Below, one piece after another: positions 33,347-41,452 of a stretch of DNA of 64,000 bases. The stretch spans positions 248,001-312,000 of the forward strand of contig CBDAVM010000001.1 in NCBI GenBank assembly GCA_965200895.1, given 5' to 3'. Within the stretch, counting starts at the first letter, position 1. Every line of letters starts with the position of its first letter. A model generated the notes under the pieces. The model worked only from the letters and a program-made list of their open reading frames with translations, was not told where the DNA came from and searched no databases. A program made the position numbers and the translations under genes. The DNA comes from WTFV01 sp965200895. GTDB taxonomy: Bacteria; Acidobacteriota; Vicinamibacteria; Vicinamibacterales; UBA8438.

Positions 33347-34387
33347 GTGAAGCGCCCCAGAGGACTCGACAGCCTGCGCGACACGCACCCGCCACGGGGG
33401 ATCTTCACCTCGCACCTGATGCAACAGGTGCTGCGGGTCGCCACGCGGGCCGCACCCAGCAGACTCCCCGTTCTGATCACGGGTGAGTCGGGCACCGGCA
33501 AGGAGGTGCTCGCGCGCATCATCCACGACCGTTCCGACCGCTCCCGGGAACAGTTCGTGCCCTACAACTGCACCGGCACGACGCGGGACATGGCCGACTC
33601 GCAGCTCTTCGGCCACCGGCGCGGAGCGTTCACCGGGGCCAGCGACCACGCGCCCGGGGTCATCCGCAGCGCCCACGGAGGCACGTTGCTGCTCGACGAG
33701 ATCGGGGAACTCGACGTGCACATCCAGCCCAAGCTGCTGCGCCTGATCGAGAATCAGGAGATCCAGCCGGTCGGCCAACCCCGACCGTCGAAGGTCGATG
33801 TCCGCATCGTGGCCGCCACCAACGCGGACATCGATCAGATGGTCCGGGACAAGCGGTTCCGCGACGATCTGTTCTACCGCCTGAACATCACGCGCATCCA
33901 CATTCCTCCGCTGCGGGACCACCGCGAGGACATCCCGCCGCTCGTCACGCACTTCCTGCGCCGGTACTCGGAAGAGCACCGCAAGCGCGGCCTCCGCCTG
34001 TCGGACGAGGCGTTGCAGCAGTTGCTCGTCCGGGACTGGCCGGGCAACGTCCGGCAGCTCGCCAACGAGATCCGCCGCCTGGTGGCCTTCGCGACCGACG
34101 GCGCGACCATCGGGTCGGAGGACCTCGCCCGCTCGACCGTGTCTCCCACGGCGCCGCGGACGAAGGCCGGCACGCAGACGCAACCCGACCCGCACACGGT
34201 CACGATCTCCACGGACCAGCCACTGCCGGCCGCCATCGAGGAGGTCGAGCGCGCGCTCATCATCCGGGCCCTGCTGGCCGCCGACGGCCGCCTGAATACC
34301 GCCGCCGGCCGGCTCGGCGTCTCACGCAAGGGTCTGCTGCTCAAGCGGCGCCGCCTGAACATCGACGCGTTCCTCGCCCGCGAGTGA
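33347..34387 (+). CDS. Sigma-54-dependent transcriptional activator lacking a sensor domain
   Basis: 346 aa from a GTG at 33347 (VKRPRGLDSLRD); the frame is open upstream and GTG near 33278 is possible. The AAA+ domain has Walker A GESGTGKE, an intact GAFTGA loop (HRRGAFTGASDH), Walker B GGTLLLDEIGEL and the sensor Arg region FRDDLFYRLNI. The C-terminus has a Fis-type helix-turn-helix (RLNTAAGRLGVSRKGLLLKRRRL). No receiver, GAF or PAS domain precedes the AAA+ core, so activity may be controlled by a partner or by level. The next gene, nhaC, starts 15 bp downstream in the same orientation. Confidence 0.87.
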   Translation: MKRPRGLDSLRDTHPPRGIFTSHLMQQVLRVATRAAPSRLPVLITGESGTGKEVLARIIHDRSDRSREQFVPYNCTGTTRDMADSQLFGHRRGAFTGASDHAPGVIRSAHGGTLLLDEIGELDVHIQPKLLRLIENQEIQPVGQPRPSKVDVRIVAATNADIDQMVRDKRFRDDLFYRLNITRIHIPPLRDHREDIPPLVTHFLRRYSEEHRKRGLRLSDEALQQLLVRDWPGNVRQLANEIRRLVAFATDGATIGSEDLARSTVSPTAPRTKAGTQTQPDPHTVTISTDQPLPAAIEEVERALIIRALLAADGRLNTAAGRLGVSRKGLLLKRRRLNIDAFLARE

Positions 34388-34402
34388 CCCGCGAGACGAC
34401 CA

Positions 34403-35908
34403 ATGGCCGAGACCCGATCCGGAACGCGCGTCGAGCCGCCGCTGAGCCAGGCGCTGATTCCCGTGGTGCTGCTCATCGCCCTGCTCGGCGCCGCGGTGTA
34501 CCTCTTCGGCGACGAGTCCTCGTTCGGGCCGAACCAGATCGCGCTCGTGCTGGGCACCGCGGTCGCCGCGCTGGTCGGCCTCGCCAACGGCCAGCCGTGG
34601 GTGGAGATCGAGACGGCGATCCGCCGCGGCATCGCCACGTCGATGGGCGCCATCCTGATCCTGCTGGTCGTCGGCTCGGTCATCGGCACGTGGATCCTGG
34701 CCGGCATCGTGCCGACGATGATCCACTACGGCCTGTCGCTGCTCGCGCCGTCCATCTTCTACGCCGCCGCGTGCGCCATCTGCGCCGTCGTCGCGCTCGC
34801 CACCGGCAGTTCGTGGACCACGGCCGGCACCGTCGGCCTGGCCCTGATCGGCACCGCCGCCGCCTACGAGCTGCATCTGGGGCTGGCCGCCGGCGCCATC
34901 ATCTCGGGCGCCTACTTCGGCGACAAGATGTCGCCGCTGTCGGACACCACCAACCTCGCCCCGGCCGTGGCCGGCTCGGAGCTGTTCACGCACATCCGCC
35001 ACATGGTGTGGACCACGGCGCCCAGCTTCGGGCTTGCGCTGATCCTGTTCACCGGCATCGGCCTCGCCACGCCGGCCCCGGAGGGTTCGGGCGATCTCGA
35101 CGCGGTGCTGGCGGCGCTCGACCGCAGCTTCGCCATCGGCCCGCACCTGCTCATCCCGCTGGTGCTGGTGCTGACGCTGGTGGTGCGGCGGATGCCGGCG
35201 TTCCCGGCGCTGCTGATCGGCGCCCTGGTCGGGGGGCTGTTCGCGGTGGTCTTCCAGCCCGAGGCCGTGCTGCGCCATGTCGGCGAGCCGGAGCTTGCGC
35301 GCCCGGTCGCCCTGGCCAAGGGCGTGTGGCAGGCGCTCCACGGGGGGTACGTGCTCGAATCGGGCAACGCCGCCCTCGACGAGCTGCTCTCGCGCGGCGG
35401 CATGGCGAGCATGCTGCAGACCGTCTGGCTGATCATGACGGCGATGATGTACGGCGCCGTGCTGGAGGCCACCGGCGTTCTGCAGGCGCTGGCCCGCCGC
35501 ATCCTGCGCGCCGTGCGCACCGCGGGCGGCCTGATCGTGGCCACGCTGGCCACCGCCTTCGGCGTCAACGTGCTGGCCTCCGACCAGTACATCTCCATCG
35601 TCCTGCCGGGCCGGATGTTCCGCAGCGAGTACCGGCGCCGGCGGCTCGACCCGAAGAACCTGTCGCGGACCCTCGAGGACAGCGGCACGATCACCTCGGT
35701 GCTCATCCCGTGGAACACCTGCGGCGCGTTCATGGCCACGACGCTGGGCGTCCCGACGCTGACCTACGCACCGTTCGCCTTCTTCAACCTGATCAACCCG
35801 TTCGTCGCCGCGATCTACGCCTTCGCACGGATCGGCATCGCCCCGCTCGACGCGGGAACGACCGGGGACTCGGACGCACGCGCCGAACGGTCACCTTCCG
35901 GCGCGTGA
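34403..35908 (+). CDS. NhaC-family Na+/H+ antiporter-like membrane transporter
   Basis: 501 aa with about 11-12 hydrophobic helices. NhaC-family landmarks are ATGSSWTTAGTVGLALIG, IISGAYFGDKMSPLSDTTNLAPAVAGS and a C-terminal LEDSGTITSVLIPWNTCGAFMATTLG. The family includes Na+/H+ and amino-acid/Na+ antiporters. It starts 15 bp after the sigma-54 activator and is probably co-transcribed with it. The Gly-Asp-Lys-Met-Ser-Pro segment is the presumed ion-binding region. Confidence 0.9.
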   Translation: MAETRSGTRVEPPLSQALIPVVLLIALLGAAVYLFGDESSFGPNQIALVLGTAVAALVGLANGQPWVEIETAIRRGIATSMGAILILLVVGSVIGTWILAGIVPTMIHYGLSLLAPSIFYAAACAICAVVALATGSSWTTAGTVGLALIGTAAAYELHLGLAAGAIISGAYFGDKMSPLSDTTNLAPAVAGSELFTHIRHMVWTTAPSFGLALILFTGIGLATPAPEGSGDLDAVLAALDRSFAIGPHLLIPLVLVLTLVVRRMPAFPALLIGALVGGLFAVVFQPEAVLRHVGEPELARPVALAKGVWQALHGGYVLESGNAALDELLSRGGMASMLQTVWLIMTAMMYGAVLEATGVLQALARRILRAVRTAGGLIVATLATAFGVNVLASDQYISIVLPGRMFRSEYRRRRLDPKNLSRTLEDSGTITSVLIPWNTCGAFMATTLGVPTLTYAPFAFFNLINPFVAAIYAFARIGIAPLDAGTTGDSDARAERSPSGA

Positions 35909-36081
35909 GAGTGAGAGGCGCCGCCACAGGCCGCAGCCTGCGCCCGCCGGACCGGAGCGGGGGAAGCACCCGGACCGAGATCAGCCGCACCGGTGGCGGG
36001 AGGCGCGTTACGGATGGCCGATTCCGACGCGTACGCCCGCTGCGGGAGCTCGGCCGCACCGGCGGCGGGAGGCGAGGCGCG

Positions 36082-36633
36082 TTACGGTCCGGCCGCCTCG
36101 GCCTGCAGCACCTGGTCGAGGGCGAGCACGCGCCGCACGGCGTCGCTGATCGCCCGGCCGGTGAAGGAAGAGCCGGCGATGCGCCGGATGCCGCGCCGGA
36201 TGGCGAGCCCGTCGTGCAGCACCTGGCCGTCGAACTGCCGCAGCCAGTCCTGGGGCGCCATGTACTGCGCCGGCTCGAAGAAGACCGTGACGTCGACCCG
36301 CTGGATGCGGCCCTCGGTGTCGAGGGAGACGAGCAGGCTCTGCCGCTCGGTCTTCGGCGTGTGCGTGTCGATGTAGGCGCGCCCGACGACCGCGCCGTCC
36401 TCGTCGCGGGCGATGTAGCGGGGAAAGATGCGGCCCTGCATCCCGACGCGGGCGATCGAGGCCACCGCCGCCATCTGCTCCCGCGTCAGGATGACCCGGT
36501 CGCGCGTGACCATTGCGTCCGGGTAGACCGCCGCGAGCGCCTCGGCGCGGGTGATGACGCCGTCCTGGGCGCCGGGAGTGGCCGCGCCCGTGAACAGCGC
36601 GAGCAGAACCGCTGCGATGATGCGCCTGGTCAT
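36082..36633 (-). CDS. Secreted FMN-binding-domain protein (paralogue of 43137-43730)
   Basis: 183 aa with a signal peptide (MTRRIIAAVLLALFTGAATPGAQ). The body aligns through its length with the protein at 43137-43730 (shared FPRYIARD/YARYVARR, VVGRAYIDTH, VRRVLALDQVL). It ends in a region resembling the PF04205 flavin-attachment site: IAGSSFTGRAISDAV, where Ser156 takes the place of the acceptor Thr. It would receive covalent FMN from ApbE in the periplasm if the site is used. There is a putative -10 (TAGAAT) at 36664. No cytochrome or ApbE gene is adjacent. Confidence 0.72.
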   Translation of the reverse strand: MTRRIIAAVLLALFTGAATPGAQDGVITRAEALAAVYPDAMVTRDRVILTREQMAAVASIARVGMQGRIFPRYIARDEDGAVVGRAYIDTHTPKTERQSLLVSLDTEGRIQRVDVTVFFEPAQYMAPQDWLRQFDGQVLHDGLAIRRGIRRIAGSSFTGRAISDAVRRVLALDQVLQAEAAGP

Positions 36634-36663
36634 GTTGCTTTCGCGCCGCGCGCCGACCGGGAC

Positions 36664-36669
36664 ATTCTA
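36664..36669 (-). promoter_or_regulatory. Putative -10 box (TAGAAT) upstream of FMN-binding protein gene
   Basis: The minus strand GGCGGTAGAATGTC is identical to the motif at 11662 and nearly so to the one at 39102. It lies 30 bp before the start codon, a normal leader. Confidence 0.4.
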
Positions 36670-36771
36670 CCGCCAGCGGACGTCCCTGCCACTCGGTCCG
36701 GCGCATGCGCCCCCGGGGGCCGCGTGTCGGGACGAAGGACGCCCCGGATCGGTCTCGGAAGCGCGGGCCGC

Positions 36772-37416
36772 TCAGGTCTCCGGATCGGCCTCCGCCGCAC
36801 GCAGGTCGCGGAGGTAGTACGCGAACGCGCCTCCCGCGATGGCGCCGACGGTGAGCACCTTCAGCACGAACCGCACGGTCACGGCGCCGTCCAGGAAGTT
36901 GTAGACGACCGCCGAGACGCTGCCGATCAGCACGCAGAACGCGATGAACAGCGTGATGTAGGTGAGCTGCTGCCGGAGCCGCGACGCGCGCACGCTCGGG
37001 TCGGAGGATACGGCGCGACGGATCACCGTCGCCATGTACAGGAACACCGGACACGCGACCACCAGCACCGACACGGCCCAGCGGATGCCGTCCCGCGTGA
37101 TCTCCCCGGGCGGGTCCTCCTCATGGGGAAACGCCAGATCGACGACGCCGAACACCAGCGCTCCCAGGTTGAACGCGCTCACGAACAGCGCCAGGAACAT
37201 CACGGCATACAGGAACGCCTCGCGCGGCTTGACGGAGACCGAGGGTCGCGGCACCGGTATCGGGTACCCGGGCGCATCGGCGAACCGGGCCAGGGCCCGG
37301 TTCACCTGATCCGGGGGCCAGCCGGCGCCGAGCAGCGCAGCCTCGATGTCCGGGCGCGAAACGCCGCGGTCGAGACCCTCCCTGACGAAGCCGACCAGAT
37401 CGGGGTTGAGCGCCAT
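36772..37416 (-). CDS. DUF5671-like membrane protein
   Basis: 214 aa. The ATG at 37416 is preceded by GGAGGATATGG. An N-terminal three-helix segment (FVREGLDRGVSRPDIEAALLGAGWPPDQVNRALARF) resembles the small helical domain often found before DUF5671. It is followed by about five hydrophobic helices (FLYAVMFLALFVSAFNLGAL, VSVLVVACPVFLYMATVI, LTYITLFIAFCVLIGSVSAVVY and others). The biochemical role is unknown. The family assignment is from memory of its pattern. Confidence 0.65.
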   Translation of the reverse strand: MALNPDLVGFVREGLDRGVSRPDIEAALLGAGWPPDQVNRALARFADAPGYPIPVPRPSVSVKPREAFLYAVMFLALFVSAFNLGALVFGVVDLAFPHEEDPPGEITRDGIRWAVSVLVVACPVFLYMATVIRRAVSSDPSVRASRLRQQLTYITLFIAFCVLIGSVSAVVYNFLDGAVTVRFVLKVLTVGAIAGGAFAYYLRDLRAAEADPET

Positions 37417-37549
37417 CCATATCCTCCTCTCGGACCGCTGCGGCACAGGCCCGTCAGAGACGCCCGCAGCATCCACCACCGCGTGCCCGGATCTGCCGGC
37501 CAGGCGCTGCCACGGCGAGCATTACCCGGCCGACCGGCGCCGCAGGGCC

Positions 37550-37680
37550 CCACCCGGCCCACCGTTCCCGGCACTGTAAGCATCCCCCGGCGCCACCGCA
37601 ACCGGCCAACGGAACGCCGGCCCGAAGCGGGTCGCCATCATCGGCCGCCGCTGCGTCCCAGTCAAGATCGCCGCGTTCCG
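37550..37680. repeat. Direct repeat left of the DUF1828-like cassette
   Basis: It shares GCCCACCGTTCCC, GGCGCCACCGCAA, CGGCCAACG, GCGGGTCGCC and ATCATCGGCCGCCGCTGCGTCCC in the same order with 39150-39262, at roughly 75-80% identity by eye. The two copies bracket the two-gene cassette. The 360-bp gap here holds no convincing gene. Confidence 0.7.
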
Positions 37681-37776
37681 ACGGCGATAGGGCATGCGCC
37701 GGCGCCCACCGGGACGTACGCTGCACCTGTCTATAGTCAACGATCGGCGAGCCGAAGAGTGACCCAAACCCGACGC

Positions 37777-38559
37777 TCAAACCGTGCGCTGGAGGAGTTT
37801 TCGGCTCAGGTCGGCACTCGACTCCAGCGACGAGATCATGTCGCCTCCGACATCAGACAGCCGCGCCAGATCGAGCCGGGGAATCTCCGATTGATCCTCG
37901 AAAACCAGCATGGATTCGAACTGAAGGTTGTGTCGATGGAAGTGTGACAGCATGATCGTCGTCAATCGCGCCTTGTCGCGATTCGGTACGCCATATAGAA
38001 ACAGGGGCGCGTTGAACCGCCCCGCTATTCTGTAGTCCACTCGGTATGCCTCGGGGTCGGGTAGTCCTTCCGGCGCGTAGTCCGCTTGAATCTTGTCCTC
38101 GTCGATCAGGTTGCCAAGCAGCTCGGCCAGGTCGTCGTAGAAAGTCGACTTGACCCGCGAACGGGAAAGAAACGTCAGGTCGTGGACCCTGGTCAATGCC
38201 TGTCCAAAGCGGAACACGGCCTCGGGAAGCCTGTCTATCGACGTGTCGAGTTGAAACATGCCGCCGTCCCAGTTGATACCCGCTTCACCCACGATGCATT
38301 CCAGCATATGTCGCCGCGCACCCTCCAGGAACGCGTCGACGTCGTGGTCGTAGCTGATGTGCATGAGAGTGTGGCCGAGATCGGACAGGCGCACACCACC
38401 AATCCCTGTCTCCGAGACGTGGATCGGAAACCTGTCTCCGTCGGGAAACTCGAAGTGCGTCCGCAATAGTAACGCCCCGTCAGGGCGCTTCGTCAGGCGC
38501 ACTTCCGAGCAGAGCCGCTCGCACAGGCGCCGTTGCAGTGCGTCCTGGTCAAGAGCCAT
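37777..38559 (-). CDS. DUF1828/DUF1829-like protein
   Basis: 260 aa. The ATG at 38559 has GAGG upstream and lies inside the end of the preceding gene (11-bp overlap). The N-terminal part (FPDGDRFPIHVSETGIGGVRLSDLGHTLMHIS) has the DUF1828 pattern, and the C-terminal half (DDLAELLGNLIDEDKIQADY, RIAGRFNAPLFLYGVPNRDKARLTT) resembles DUF1829. These domains are of unknown function and are known to me mainly from accessory or mobile regions. The paired overlap and the flanking repeats suggest a transferable two-gene module, perhaps toxin-antitoxin or defence; that is inference. Confidence 0.6.
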   Translation of the reverse strand: MALDQDALQRRLCERLCSEVRLTKRPDGALLLRTHFEFPDGDRFPIHVSETGIGGVRLSDLGHTLMHISYDHDVDAFLEGARRHMLECIVGEAGINWDGGMFQLDTSIDRLPEAVFRFGQALTRVHDLTFLSRSRVKSTFYDDLAELLGNLIDEDKIQADYAPEGLPDPEAYRVDYRIAGRFNAPLFLYGVPNRDKARLTTIMLSHFHRHNLQFESMLVFEDQSEIPRLDLARLSDVGGDMISSLESSADLSRKLLQRTV

Positions 38560-39031
38560 AGGGCAACCTCGGGACATCCTGCGAGGCGGCAATGCCGCCC
38601 ACGTTGAAGTCATCGAACAGGCACGCCAGCGCGCCTTCCAGTGTCTCGTAGCGGTTTGTCTCGGTAGCGTCCCGCTCAGGTCTTTTTCCGGAGATCATCG
38701 ACTTCGCTGACGTGCGGTGGATATGAGGTCGATAGTGGATGTCGCCATGTTCATGACCGGGTCCGTTGTAGCGCGCCAAGGTCAGCCGCGAGCCATCGAG
38801 TGACACGTGAGCGATTCCGCAGGAGAAGTCGGCATCGTCCCGGAGGTTCTGTCGCTGGTAGATCTCGAATCGAGGTTCACCTTGCCTCTCGCCGACCACC
38901 TTGAACGAGCGTTGCCGGTGGACGGGCGCCCGGACCGGCTTCTCGGACCAGCGCGAGCCGGGATTGGTGACGCGCTTCCGTATGACGCGGAACGATTCGA
39001 TCTCTCCGTCCGAATACAGGCGTATCGTCAT
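38549..39031 (-). CDS. Hypothetical partner of the DUF1828-like protein
   Basis: 160 aa from the ATG at 39031 (MTIRLYSDGEIESFRVIRKR) with AAGGAAG upstream. The sequence has a beta-rich, Arg-rich front and a His-rich centre (YNGPGHEHGDIHYRPHIHR). I do not recognise the family with confidence. Its end overlaps the start of the next gene by 11 bp, so the two are translationally coupled. A TAGAAT -10-like box lies at 39102-39107. The HEHxDxHYxPHxH run could bind metal; this is only an observation. Confidence 0.6.
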   Translation of the reverse strand: MTIRLYSDGEIESFRVIRKRVTNPGSRWSEKPVRAPVHRQRSFKVVGERQGEPRFEIYQRQNLRDDADFSCGIAHVSLDGSRLTLARYNGPGHEHGDIHYRPHIHRTSAKSMISGKRPERDATETNRYETLEGALACLFDDFNVGGIAASQDVPRLPYGS

Positions 39032-39101
39032 TCCACTTCCTTGCAGTCCGTGGTGAATCTTCGTCGAACACCGAGAGCAGCGAGGCGCCCACCCAACGAC
39101 C

Positions 39102-39107
39102 ATTCTA
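39102..39107 (-). promoter_or_regulatory. Putative -10 box (TAGAAT) upstream of the DUF1828-like cassette
   Basis: The minus strand GGCGGTAGAATGGTC is the third example of the shared motif. It lies 70 bp before the first gene of the cassette. Confidence 0.35.
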
Positions 39108-39149
39108 CCGCCGGCCGCCCGGCCCAGGTCTCAGGGCGTCGGCGGGCCC

Positions 39150-39262
39150 ACGCAGCCCACCGTTCCCCGGCGCCGTCGTGCCCCCAGCGCCACCGCAACA
39201 CGGCCAACGCCAGCCCAAGGCGGGTCGCCCATCATCGGCCGCCGCTGCGTCCCTGTCAATCG
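39150..39262. repeat. Direct repeat right of the DUF1828-like cassette
   Basis: It is the partner of 37550-37680, in the same orientation. The 270-bp gap between the cassette and the toxin-antitoxin pair holds this repeat and nothing else I can support. Confidence 0.7.
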
Positions 39263-39302
39263 CCCGCTTGCCGGGCGCATGACATTGCACTGCAATTGGG
39301 GG

Positions 39303-39812
39303 ATGCGCGATCAACTGAGCGTCCGACTGCCGCGTGAACTGAACGCCGCCGTCGCCGAACGCGCGAAGCGCGAGGCGCGGCGGCCCTCGGACATCGTGCG
39401 CCTTGCGCTGCAGGCCTACCTGAAGGCGCCCGCAGGCGAAGCGCAGAAGAGCGCGCCGGACAGGGTGCGCGATGGCGCGGCGGTAGCGCAGGGGAGCGCG
39501 CCGGACAGGGTGCGCGATGGCGCGGCGGTAGCGCAGGGGAGCGCGCCGGACAGGGTGCGCGATGGCGCGGCGGTAGCGTGGGGTGCACTCGGGGATGCAG
39601 AATCGGTGCGGACGCTCCTGCTCCCGCACGTACCGGCGGCGCTCTGCCGGGCGCTGACGGACCGAGCCGCCCGCGAACGCCTGTCCGTGGCCGACTACGT
39701 CCTGGACATCCTCGAGCGCCGGCAGTTCCGCGAGCGCCTGCAGTCGCGCCCCCGTGTCACGCTCAGCGTACCGGCGGCGGCCCTGATCCGGGAGGGTCGG
39801 GACAGCCGGTGA
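39303..39812 (+). CDS. Ribbon-helix-helix antitoxin with internal 15-aa tandem repeats
   Basis: 169 aa from the ATG at 39303 (MRDQLSVRLPRELNAAV). The N-terminal CopG/RHH domain (QLSVRLPRELNAAVAERAKREARRPSDIVRLALQAYL) is followed by three 15-residue repeats of GSAPDRVRDGAAVAQ type. A C-terminal segment (LLPHVPAALCRALTDRAARERLSVADYVLDILERR) resembles a FitA/VapB-type RHH domain. Two RHH units on one chain would be unusual. Its stop overlaps the vapC GTG (GTGA). It should neutralise the PIN toxin and autoregulate the pair. Confidence 0.78.
   Translation: MRDQLSVRLPRELNAAVAERAKREARRPSDIVRLALQAYLKAPAGEAQKSAPDRVRDGAAVAQGSAPDRVRDGAAVAQGSAPDRVRDGAAVAWGALGDAESVRTLLLPHVPAALCRALTDRAARERLSVADYVLDILERRQFRERLQSRPRVTLSVPAAALIREGRDSR
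39450..39584 (+). repeat. Three 45-bp in-frame tandem repeats
   Basis: The units are 39450-39494, 39495-39539 and 39540-39584. The first two are identical and the third differs by one base near its end. They encode 15 residues per unit within the antitoxin linker, so copy number could vary without breaking the frame. Confidence 0.93.
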
Positions 39813-40210
39813 TCGTGGTGGATGCATCGGTCGTGGTCGAGATGCTGCTCCGCTCGGCTGCCGGCGTCGAGCTGGAAGAGCGGCTCCTCGAAGGGAACGA
39901 CCCGCTGCACGCGCCTCACATGCTGGATGTGGAGGTCGCACACGCCCTCCGCCGTTGCGCGCGGCACGGCGACATCGACGATCTCCATGGCGGGCACGCA
40001 CTCGCGGACCTGGCGGCCATGTCCATACGACGGCACGGCCACCAGCCGCTGCTGGAGCGGCTGGAGCGCATGTGGCAGTTCCGCCACAACCTGTCGGCCC
40101 ATGACGCCGCGTACCTGGCGCTCGCGGAGCGACTCGGCGCGGCCCTGCTGACACGCGATGCAGGGCTCGCGCGGGTCGCCGGGCCGCGGACCGGCATCGA
40201 GGTGGTCTGA
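39809..40210 (+). CDS. vapC: VapC-type PIN-domain ribonuclease toxin
   Basis: 133 aa. The GTG at 39809 overlaps the antitoxin stop. PIN-domain acidic residues are seen in VVDASVVVEMLL (Asp5), HMLDVEVAHALRR (Glu) and LSAHDAAYLALAERLGAALLTRDAGLARV (two Asp). Length and order are standard for VapC. It is expected to cleave tRNA or rRNA when the antitoxin is lost. Confidence 0.9.
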   Translation: MIVVDASVVVEMLLRSAAGVELEERLLEGNDPLHAPHMLDVEVAHALRRCARHGDIDDLHGGHALADLAAMSIRRHGHQPLLERLERMWQFRHNLSAHDAAYLALAERLGAALLTRDAGLARVAGPRTGIEVV

Positions 40211-40229
40211 CCGTCGGCCCGGCCGTCGT

Positions 40230-41255
40230 TCACGGCATGATGCCTTCCACGAGCGTGTCGATTCGATACAGACCGGTCCGCGCCGTGATGTACAGCGTCC
40301 GTCCGTCGTTGCCGAACGCGGCGTTGGCCGGCTGTTCGGCCGGTCGCACCGTGCCCAGGTGATCCCCCTCGGGACTGATGACGACGATTCCTCCGGGCCC
40401 GCTGGACCAGATGTTGCCGGCCGTATCGACCGCGAAGCCGTCCGGCACGCCCGCGTCCTCGCTGTCGGTCAGGTCCAGCAGCACGGCGCCCTCGCCGACG
40501 CCGAGATCGTCGTTCACCGGATAGGCCACCCACTGCCGCGCCTCGCCGTCCGAGTTGGCCACGTAGAGCGTGGATTCGTCCGGCGAGAGCCCGATGCCGT
40601 TGGGCCGCGTCTGGCCGTCCGCCAGCAGGTGGACCGTTCCGTCGGGATCGAGGCGGTAGACGCCGTTCCAGTCCAGCTCGGCCGCCTCGGGACTGGCGAG
40701 ACCGTAGGGCGGATCGGTGAAGAACGCCGAGCCGCTGGAGTGGAAGACGACATCGTTCGGGCTGTTGAGCCGGCTGCCCTCGTAGCGATCGGCGAGCGTG
40801 ACCCGCGAGCCGTCCTCCTCGATCCGCGCCAGGCGGCGGTTGCCGTGCTCGCACAGCACGAGGCGGCCCTCCAGGTCGAGGGTCAGCCCGTTCGAGCCGC
40901 CCTGCCCGTTCGTCTCCAGCTCCGGCAGGAATACCGGATTGAGGAACACGCTCGTTCCGTCCGCCTCCGACCAGCGGTAGACCGTGTCGGCGGGAATGTC
41001 GCTGAAGAGCAGGTGCCCCTCGTCCGCGCCCCCGACCCACACCGGTCCTTCGATGAACTGGAAACCGTCGGCCACCTGCTCGACCGTCGCGTCGGCGGCC
41101 AGCAGCTCGTCCAGACGCGGATCCAGCCGGTCGATGGCGCCCGCCTCCTCGGCGGGAGCCTCGGGTGCGGCCGCAGACGGCTCTTCGGCCGGCCCGCAGG
41201 CGGATACGGCGGCGATGAGAAACAGACCGGCGCCAAGCGTTGTCACTCTGTTCAT
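40230..41255 (-). CDS. SMP-30/gluconolactonase-like lipoprotein
   Basis: 341 aa. The ATG at 41255 has GAGGA upstream. The signal peptide ends in a lipobox (LIAAVSAC), so a membrane-anchored lipoprotein is expected. The six-bladed SMP-30/gluconolactonase propeller shows FIEGPVWVG, the metal-site Glu, NGQGGSNGLTLDLEGRLVLCEHGNRR, SPNDVVFHSSGSAFFTDPPYG and TRPNGIGLSPDESTLYVANSD. Members hydrolyse lactones, but the substrate is not readable. It converges on vapC with a 19-bp gap. Confidence 0.9.
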   Translation of the reverse strand: MNRVTTLGAGLFLIAAVSACGPAEEPSAAAPEAPAEEAGAIDRLDPRLDELLAADATVEQVADGFQFIEGPVWVGGADEGHLLFSDIPADTVYRWSEADGTSVFLNPVFLPELETNGQGGSNGLTLDLEGRLVLCEHGNRRLARIEEDGSRVTLADRYEGSRLNSPNDVVFHSSGSAFFTDPPYGLASPEAAELDWNGVYRLDPDGTVHLLADGQTRPNGIGLSPDESTLYVANSDGEARQWVAYPVNDDLGVGEGAVLLDLTDSEDAGVPDGFAVDTAGNIWSSGPGGIVVISPEGDHLGTVRPAEQPANAAFGNDGRTLYITARTGLYRIDTLVEGIMP

Positions 41256-41365
41256 GATTCGAGTCCTCGTCCTTTGTTTCATCCGGATGGAGAATCCGGC
41301 CCCGACCGTCGTGGAGCCGTCCCGGGACCGGGATGGCCCGGATGCCGTCTCAGCATACACGCGCC

Positions 41366-41452
41366 GGCCCGACGATCGTCGCCGGCGGCTCCGATTGCCG
41401 GCTCCAACCCCGGCCGACTCGAGCCTGCTCCGTTCTACGGCGCAGACCCCTG
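41366..41452 (-). repeat. Dispersed hairpin repeat family, copy 3
   Basis: The minus strand CAGGGGTCTGCGCCGTAG...CGGAGCCGCCGGCGACGAT...CGGGCC aligns base for base in blocks with copy 1. It contains the last four codons and stop of apbE (G-S-A-P-stop), just as copy 1 contains those of glcF (E-S-A-P-stop). Confidence 0.8.

Noticed and set aside
39450..39584. CRISPR array
   Set aside because: The units are contiguous 45-bp tandem repeats with no spacers, in frame within a protein.
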